Origin: an uncultured Bacilli bacterium
Lineage (GTDB): Bacteria; Bacillota_I; Bacilli_A; RF39; UBA660
Direction: 5' to 3'
Assembly: GCA_947585885.1 (NCBI GenBank)
Contig: CANPXI010000026.1
Span: 1-10,659 of the forward strand
Length of the DNA: 10,659 nucleotides
Shown here: positions 5,984-10,659 of the stretch, piece after piece
How positions within the stretch are numbered: the first letter of the stretch is position 1
Layout: each line of letters begins with the position of its first letter
The notes under the pieces: model-generated
The model's database searches: none
Seen by the model: the letters and a program-made list of their open reading frames with translations, nothing else
Told to the model about the DNA's origin: nothing
Made by a program: the position numbers and the translations under genes

Positions 5984-6721
5984 ATGCAAATCATATATAA
6001 AGATATAAAGGTTAATTATGTTTTTTATGATAATAAGTCAGATGTTAATTTAGTTTATTTACATGGATGGGGACAAAATATAGAAATGATGGAACCCATT
6101 AGTAAGCCTTTTATGAATAGTAGCAATGTGTTAATTTTAGATTTACCTGGGTTTGGTAAGAGTGAAGAACCTAAAGAGGTATGGGGTATAAATGATTATG
6201 CAGATTTAGTTAATCATTTGGTTAGATTACATAATATGAGTAGCCCTATTTTAATTGGACATTCTTTTGGAGGTAAGGTTGCACTTATGTATGCTACTAT
6301 GTATGAAGCGAGAAAACTAGTTTTATTTGCTAGTCCTTATAAAAAACATAGTAATGATAATAGTATGAAAGTTAAGGTTTTAAAAGGATTAAAGAAAGTT
6401 CCTGTAGTTAATAAGTTAGAAGGATTTGCTAAAAGGCATATGGGATCAACTGATTACAAAAATGCTACAGAGATGATGAGAAGTATTTTAGTTAAACACG
6501 TTAATTTAGATTTAACAGAAGAAGTTAAGAAAATAAAGTGTCCTACTTTAATAGTATGGGGAACAGAAGACGCGGCAGTACCGTATAATGATGGGGTAGA
6601 GTTAAGTGAGTTAATAAGGGATGCAGGACTTGTTACATATGAAGGTTGTACTCATTATGCTTATTTAGAAAGACTTAATCAAACAATTAATGTGTTAAAG
6701 AGTTTTATAGGAGGTAAGTAG
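5984..6721 (+). CDS. Alpha/beta-hydrolase fold protein
   Basis: A soluble esterase/lipase-type hydrolase of about 245 residues, first gene of the operon. The oxyanion-hole motif is LHGWGQ near residue 30. The nucleophile is Ser94 in GHSFGG. The acid is the Asp of VWGTEDAAVP and the base is the His of GCTHYAYLE near the C-terminus. The triad is complete, and there is no signal peptide or membrane segment. The start is uncertain among GTG 5975, ATG 5981 and ATG 5984. I use 5984 because GGTGG (5974-5978) then sits 5 nt away; the product differs by at most 3 residues. The stop codon shares one base with the murF GTG (TAGTG), so translation is probably coupled. The substrate is unknown. Its place in a wall-precursor operon suggests an envelope-related ester or amide (inference). 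Confidence 0.88.
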   Translation: MQIIYKDIKVNYVFYDNKSDVNLVYLHGWGQNIEMMEPISKPFMNSSNVLILDLPGFGKSEEPKEVWGINDYADLVNHLVRLHNMSSPILIGHSFGGKVALMYATMYEARKLVLFASPYKKHSNDNSMKVKVLKGLKKVPVVNKLEGFAKRHMGSTDYKNATEMMRSILVKHVNLDLTEEVKKIKCPTLIVWGTEDAAVPYNDGVELSELIRDAGLVTYEGCTHYAYLERLNQTINVLKSFIGGK

Positions 6722-8301
6722 TGAAATTATATTTTTTATTAACACTTATAGTTTTATTCTTTTATTTAATTTTTGATAGTAAAAAGGCTATGCATATGTT
6801 ACAACAAAATTGGTATAATGAAGGAAATAGATATTGTAAGTGGCTTTTTAGTAATTTTGATAAGGCTTTACTTAATTTAGATTTGCTTTTTATTGTATTT
6901 TTCTTTTTTAGAGGTATTCCTTTAATAGTTATAGTTGTTTTAGTTTATTTATTTTTATATATTTTTAAAAAGATTAGTAGAAGTAAAGAACAAAGTAAGA
7001 AACCATTAGTTATTACTGCTAGAGTTAAAAGACTTTTTGTTACTATGAGTATTTTATATATATTATGTGCTTTAGTATTTGTTATTAAGTTTAGAGATGA
7101 TTATTTATATATTTATTATTTTATATTAGGTTTACTTGTTTGGTTAAACCCAGTTATTTTACTTATTACTAATTATATAAATATTCCAGTAGAAAAGTGT
7201 GTGTTTAATCATTTTAAAAGAATGGCTACTAATAAGTTAAATGCTATTACTGGACTTAAGAGAATTGCAGTTACTGGTAGTTATGGTAAAACTAGTACTA
7301 AGAATATTTTAAATGAAATACTTAATGTTAAGTTTAATAGTTATGCAACAGAGAAGAATTTTAATACTATGAATGGACTTATGATTTCTATTAATAATAA
7401 ACTTGATAAGTTTAATGATGTTTTTATTGCAGAGATGGGAGCTTTTACAAGAGGAGATATACAAGAGTTATGTGATTTTGTTAAGCCTCAATATGGAATT
7501 TTGACTATTATAGGGACTGCTCATATGGATAGTTTTGGTAGTAGAGAAAATATTCAAAAGGGAAAGTTTGAACTTATTGATTCATTACCAGATGATGGAA
7601 TTGCTGTTTTAAATTATGATGATGAATATCAAAGAAGTTATAAAGTTAAGAGTAAGTGTAAAAAGGTATGGGTGTCTATTAAGGATAAGAATGCTGATGT
7701 TTATGCTAGTGATATAAAGCTTAGTAATAAAGGTACTAGTTTTAAGTGTACTTTTAAGGATAAGAATGAAAGTGTTAATTTGGAGACTAAGCTTCTAGGG
7801 GATGCGAACGTGTATAATATTTTGGAAGCAGTTGCGCTTGCATATAATTTAGGTTTAACTTTGGAACAAATAGAGATTGGTGTTAAGAAGGTAAGTGTTA
7901 TAGAACACAGGCTTGAACTTAAAAAGTATGGTAATGTCAATTTAATAGATGATGCATATAATTCAAATCCGGTTGGATCAAAGATGGCTTTAGATGTTTT
8001 AGGTATGATGGATGGTAAAAAGATAATTGTTACTCCTGGAATGATTGAACTTGGAAGTGATACTTATAAATATAATATGGAGTTTGGAACTTATATTGCT
8101 AAAGTGTGTGATGAAGTTATATTGATTGGTGAAGAACAAACAAAACCTATTATGGATGGACTTAGAAAAGAAAAGTATGATGAAAAGAAAGTACATATAT
8201 TAAATGATGTGAAGTTAGCATTTCCTTTGATGCAAGAGTTAAGGGATGGAGAAACTTATGTATTAATAGAAAATGATTTACCTGATATATTTAATGAATA
8301 G
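6721..8301 (+). CDS. murF: Membrane-anchored MurF-type Mur ligase
   Basis: ATP-dependent ligase expected to add D-Ala-D-Ala to UDP-MurNAc-tripeptide. The 526 residues split in two. About 1-155 is a membrane region with about four or five hydrophobic segments (near 3-18, 51-80, 107-124, 129-152). From about 175 come the central ATPase and C-terminal Mur ligase domains. Seen motifs are the P-loop GSYGKTST with Lys190, GTAHMDSFGSRENI with His268, Lys280/Lys282 just after it (candidates for the carbamylated Lys), and the MurF-like DDAYNSNP at 410-417. The usual soluble MurF N-terminal domain that holds the UDP-MurNAc-peptide is not recognisable; the membrane region takes its place. GTG start with GGAGGT (6710-6715) 5 nt away, overlapping the hydrolase stop by one base. 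ddl follows 11 bp downstream. Cytosolic catalysis at the membrane would bring it close to MraY. The substrate could differ from classic MurF. Confidence 0.9.
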   Translation: MKLYFLLTLIVLFFYLIFDSKKAMHMLQQNWYNEGNRYCKWLFSNFDKALLNLDLLFIVFFFFRGIPLIVIVVLVYLFLYIFKKISRSKEQSKKPLVITARVKRLFVTMSILYILCALVFVIKFRDDYLYIYYFILGLLVWLNPVILLITNYINIPVEKCVFNHFKRMATNKLNAITGLKRIAVTGSYGKTSTKNILNEILNVKFNSYATEKNFNTMNGLMISINNKLDKFNDVFIAEMGAFTRGDIQELCDFVKPQYGILTIIGTAHMDSFGSRENIQKGKFELIDSLPDDGIAVLNYDDEYQRSYKVKSKCKKVWVSIKDKNADVYASDIKLSNKGTSFKCTFKDKNESVNLETKLLGDANVYNILEAVALAYNLGLTLEQIEIGVKKVSVIEHRLELKKYGNVNLIDDAYNSNPVGSKMALDVLGMMDGKKIIVTPGMIELGSDTYKYNMEFGTYIAKVCDEVILIGEEQTKPIMDGLRKEKYDEKKVHILNDVKLAFPLMQELRDGETYVLIENDLPDIFNE

Positions 8302-8312
8302 GAGTGGTTTAT

Positions 8313-9512
8313 ATGAGAATTAAGTTAGGTGTAATTTTTGGAGGAGAAACAGTAGAACATGAAGTAAGTATTATTTCTGCTTTACAGGCTATTAACAATT
8401 TGGATGAAGATAAGTATGAGGTAATACCTATTTATATATCTAAAGATAAAGTATGGTATACTGGACGTTTACTTTTTGATATGGATTTTTATAAAGATAT
8501 TAATTCTAATAAAAAATATGTTAAAGAAGTAACTTTATGTAAAATAGATGGTAAATTTTATTTAGAGTGTACTAAAGGGTTATTTAGAAAGTTAGTGGCT
8601 GAACTTGATATGGTTTTACCAATAGTGCACGGGAATAATGTGGAAGATGGAACTTTAGTAGGATACTTAGATACTGTTGGTATTCCTTATGTTGGTTCAC
8701 ATGTTTTAGGGTCTGCTTTAGGACAAGATAAAGTAGTTATGAAACAAGTTATGAAAAGTGAGGGGCTTCCAGTAGTAGATTATGTATGGTTTTATGATAA
8801 TGAGTATTATACTATTAAGGATGAAATTTTAGATAAAGTTAGTAAATTAGGGTATCCAGTAGTAGTTAAACCAGCTACTTTAGGTAGTAGTGTGGGTATT
8901 AGTTTTGTTCATACTGAAAGTGAAATTGACGGGGCTATACGTGAAGCAATTAAGTATGATAAAAAGATAGTTATAGAAAAAGCTATTAGTAATTTAGTTG
9001 AAGTAAACTCAAGTGTTTTAGGAAATAGTGAGTATCAAAAGGTTAGTACTTTAGAAGAAGTTATGGGGCTTGATGAGATTTTAAGTTATACTGATAAGTA
9101 TTTAAGTGGTGGTAAAACTAAAGGAGTTAAGTCAGGAAGTAAAGGAATGGCATCAGCTAGTAGAATAGTACCAGCAAGAATTAGTAAAGAATTAACAGAA
9201 GAAATAAAAGAAACTTCTAAGAAAGTATTTAAGTTACTTAATTTAAGTGGGGTAGTTAGAATAGATTATTTAATCGATAAAAAGACAAATAAGTTCTATG
9301 TTAATGAACCTAATATTATTCCAGGAAGTTTAGCATATTATTTATGGAAAGAAGACGGGGTAAGTTATAAAAGTTTACTTGATGAAATGATTAGTATTGC
9401 TATTAAAGAATATAAAAATGAAGTAAAGAAGACTAGAAGTTTTGAAAGTAATATTCTTGAAGGATTTGATGGGGTAAAAGGTGTTAAAGGAATTAAAGGT
9501 ATAAAAAAATAA
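8313..9512 (+). CDS. ddl: D-alanine--D-alanine ligase
   Basis: ATP-grasp ligase that joins two D-Ala; it supplies the dipeptide used by MurF. The 399-residue product has the family marks: Glu15 in VEHEVS, the ATP-grasp Lys in YPVVVKPA, the Gly-rich LGSSVGI loop, Lys262-Tyr263 of the omega loop, and metal ligands Asp318 (RID), Glu332 and Asn334. A Lys-Tyr pair in the omega loop fits a D-Ala-D-Ala enzyme rather than the Lys-His type of D-Ala-D-Lac ligases. Unusual points: the metal motif reads NEPNIIPGS instead of the common NE(I/V)NT(x)PG, and the C-terminus carries a (GVK/GIK) repeat tail. The ATG at 8313 has GGAG 8 nt away, overlapping the murF stop; a GTG at 8304 is in frame but lies inside that site. 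Last gene of the operon; the terminator hairpin begins within its last codons. Confidence 0.93.
   Translation: MRIKLGVIFGGETVEHEVSIISALQAINNLDEDKYEVIPIYISKDKVWYTGRLLFDMDFYKDINSNKKYVKEVTLCKIDGKFYLECTKGLFRKLVAELDMVLPIVHGNNVEDGTLVGYLDTVGIPYVGSHVLGSALGQDKVVMKQVMKSEGLPVVDYVWFYDNEYYTIKDEILDKVSKLGYPVVVKPATLGSSVGISFVHTESEIDGAIREAIKYDKKIVIEKAISNLVEVNSSVLGNSEYQKVSTLEEVMGLDEILSYTDKYLSGGKTKGVKSGSKGMASASRIVPARISKELTEEIKETSKKVFKLLNLSGVVRIDYLIDKKTNKFYVNEPNIIPGSLAYYLWKEDGVSYKSLLDEMISIAIKEYKNEVKKTRSFESNILEGFDGVKGVKGIKGIKK
9471..9506 (+). repeat. Four 9-bp tandem units encoding the Gly-Val/Ile-Lys tail of Ddl
   Basis: Four consecutive units of pattern GGN-(G/A)TN-AAA encode GVK-GVK-GIK-GIK just before the final Lys and stop. 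The third codon positions vary, so it is not a fresh identical duplication. Such a basic tail is not part of the Ddl fold. Confidence 0.7.
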
Positions 9513-9532
9513 AGTGTGACTTTATTTTTTTT
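9504..9532 (+). terminator. Intrinsic terminator of the hydrolase-murF-ddl operon
   Basis: AAAAAATAAAGT (9504-9515) pairs with ACTTTATTTTTT (9519-9530) around a GTG loop, a 12-bp stem ending in a T run. The left arm includes the ddl stop codon. Confidence 0.75.
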
Positions 9533-9561
9533 GTTGATAAGTAATATTAAACTTAAAAAAC

Positions 9562-9590
9562 TGTATATATTTGTAAATTTATGTTAAAAT
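9562..9590 (+). promoter_or_regulatory. Promoter of the partial gene at 9612
   Basis: TGT precedes TAAAAT (9585-9590) as an extended -10. TGTATA (9562-9567) lies 17 bp upstream as a possible -35. Predicted start is near 9597, a few bases before the GAGGTG ribosome site at 9601-9606. Confidence 0.5.
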
Positions 9591-9611
9591 ATATGCCCGT
9601 GAGGTGAAATT

Positions 9612-10659
9612 ATGAATTTTGATTCTAAAGAGTTCACATTACTTGATGAAAAACAAGTTTTTGGTAGTAATAAAATTGATTTAATAAAAGCTATAGGTGG
9701 AATGTGTGCAATAACAGATTTTGCTATATTGTTGGGAGCTTATGTTGATGATGAGTATTATGTAGATTATGATGTTTCTTTAAAAGGTCGTACGGGGTGG
9801 TATTATTTATCATCCCCTAGTGACAAAAATGTATGTACTATTTTAGAAGATGGTTATAGCCACCGGTGTGTTGCTAGATCAAGAACAGGCGGAATTCGTC
9901 CAGTTTTACCGTTTTCTAACATCCCTAATATCTCACCGAACGGAGTAAGGGGAAGGAGTGGATTTCTTGAAATTGAGTATGGAGAATATCCACAATATGC
10001 TGTAAGTACATCTATGGAATTTGAATTGGAACAAGCATATCGTTTTGGTACTATAAGAAAAACTGGAAGAACATATACAACGGATTCTAGAGAATGGGCC
10101 GAGTATTCTTCTCCATTTAAAGCTATAGAACATGAAGAATATGAATATGATGGAAGAAAGTATATAAGAGCATATTATAGAAGCGGAGAGACTCATACAC
10201 TTTCAAATGGAAAACAATATGAAGAAGGAGATTATGTATGGATAAAAGTGTCTCCTCTTAAATGGTATGTAGATAATGATAAAAAACTTATGGTAAGTAA
10301 AAACTTAATTGCATCAGGAATAAGATTTTGTGATAACTATAGTTATTATGGTGATTTTGAGAAAACCGAGATGTACAAATTTTTAAATACATATTTTGCA
10401 AAAGATATAGTACCAAGCGTAATTCATCAAATTACACCAGAAGAAAAGAAAGGTTTTGAAGAGAAACAAAAAGAAGAAGAAAAAAGAAGAAATCCATATA
10501 AATTAAAATTTGAAGAAGTAAGTGAAGAAGAAATTATTAAAGGAGCAATAGAAAGTGGAGTAGCAGTATTTTTACATGGACCTGTTAATGATACTATAAG
10601 AATGTACAAAAATGGGAATAAGAGAATGTACAAAAATGTACATAGAAATAAACCCAAAA
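9612..10659 (+). CDS. N-terminal part of a multi-module protein (GxRPxL/DUF6273-like modules then a defective AAA-type P-loop region)
   Basis: The frame is open from the ATG at 9612 to the window end (349 codons, no stop). GAGGTG (9601-9606) is 5 nt away and a promoter is behind it. Residues about 30-100 (KGRTGWYYLSSP, then RTGGIRPVLPFS) resemble the conserved end of formylglycine-generating-enzyme/C-type-lectin or DUF6273-like folds. A second part (about 116-260) has EYGEYPQYAV and WIKVSPLKWYV, typical of DUF6273-like repeats. A charged Glu/Lys helix linker (about 276-295) follows, then a stretch that in related proteins I remember leads into a MoxR-like AAA ATPase (EEEIIKGAIESGVAVFLHGP). 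After HGP the expected GxxGKS/T is missing; instead come two copies of RMYKN. This suggests a broken ATPase, a real variant, or an assembly edge. Local base composition at about 9785-9960 is visibly richer in G+C than the neighbours. Function unknown. Confidence 0.75.
   Translation, partial: MNFDSKEFTLLDEKQVFGSNKIDLIKAIGGMCAITDFAILLGAYVDDEYYVDYDVSLKGRTGWYYLSSPSDKNVCTILEDGYSHRCVARSRTGGIRPVLPFSNIPNISPNGVRGRSGFLEIEYGEYPQYAVSTSMEFELEQAYRFGTIRKTGRTYTTDSREWAEYSSPFKAIEHEEYEYDGRKYIRAYYRSGETHTLSNGKQYEEGDYVWIKVSPLKWYVDNDKKLMVSKNLIASGIRFCDNYSYYGDFEKTEMYKFLNTYFAKDIVPSVIHQITPEEKKGFEEKQKEEEKRRNPYKLKFEEVSEEEIIKGAIESGVAVFLHGPVNDTIRMYKNGNKRMYKNVHRNKPK
10599..10638 (+). repeat. Two 16-bp direct repeats with 24-bp period
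   Basis: AGAATGTACAAAAATG occurs at 10599-10614 and 10623-10638. The period of 24 bp equals 8 codons and keeps frame, giving RMYKN twice. The second copy runs into an inverted repeat, ATGTAC (10626-10631) with GTACAT (10638-10643). A related ATGTACAAA occurs at 10371-10379. Confidence 0.8.

Noticed and set aside
7701..8196. Two minus-strand open frames inside murF
   Set aside because: They are antisense to conserved MurF motifs, have no ribosome sites and show no domain.
5283..9512. A glycopeptide (vancomycin) resistance cluster
   Set aside because: A VanXY-like enzyme and a ligase are present, but the ligase has the Lys-Tyr omega-loop pair of D-Ala-D-Ala enzymes, and no VanR/VanS regulator, VanH or VanT is seen. 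The genes fit ordinary wall synthesis.
9933..10657. Minus-strand open frames opposite the last gene
   Set aside because: The plus-strand frame is open for 349 codons with promoter and ribosome site; the minus frames are shadows.

Overview
The window comes from a very AT-rich, low-GC Gram-positive bacterium using the standard stop codons (UGA is not read as Trp). The wall-ligase genes, class B sortases, a sorting-signal protein and strong GGAGG-type ribosome sites fit an uncultured gut Bacilli/RF39-type lineage that still makes peptidoglycan. The lineage is an inference from composition and gene style; there is no rRNA here to confirm it. Both ends cut through genes.

Left part (1-5277), cell-surface region. 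It holds two modules of the same design: a secreted protein on the minus strand facing a class B sortase on the plus strand. Module 1 is a truncated exported protein that looks like a beta-helix (1-522) opposite a sortase with a long Lys/Asn-rich cytosolic tail (675-1769). Module 2 is a small exported protein ending in an NPNTG sorting signal (3697-4359) opposite a shorter paralogous sortase (4423-5277). In the second sortase the conserved catalytic Arg position is Lys. Between the modules, all on the minus strand, lie a Nudix hydrolase (1813-2217), an unrecognised protein (2340-2957) and a small protein with a transglutaminase/papain-like Cys-His-Asp layout (3004-3606).

Right part (5283-9512), peptidoglycan precursor region. 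A VanXY-like D,D-peptidase without a signal peptide (minus) is divergent from a tight operon: alpha/beta hydrolase, a membrane-anchored MurF-type ligase, and a D-Ala-D-Ala ligase (ddl). The operon ends at a clear terminator. Ddl makes D-Ala-D-Ala, MurF attaches it to the UDP-MurNAc-tripeptide, and the VanXY-like enzyme would trim the same D-Ala-D-Ala ends in the cytosol. The sortase modules would then attach proteins to the finished wall, so the whole window has a cell-envelope theme.

Far right (9612-end). A large gene with its own promoter begins and runs off the window. Its N-terminal modules resemble the 'GxRPxL' fold seen in formylglycine-generating-enzyme/C-type-lectin and DUF6273-like proteins. 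It then enters what should be an AAA-ATPase P-loop, but the Walker A motif is absent and is replaced by a 24-bp-period repeat. No tRNA, rRNA, CRISPR array, insertion sequence or riboswitch was found.
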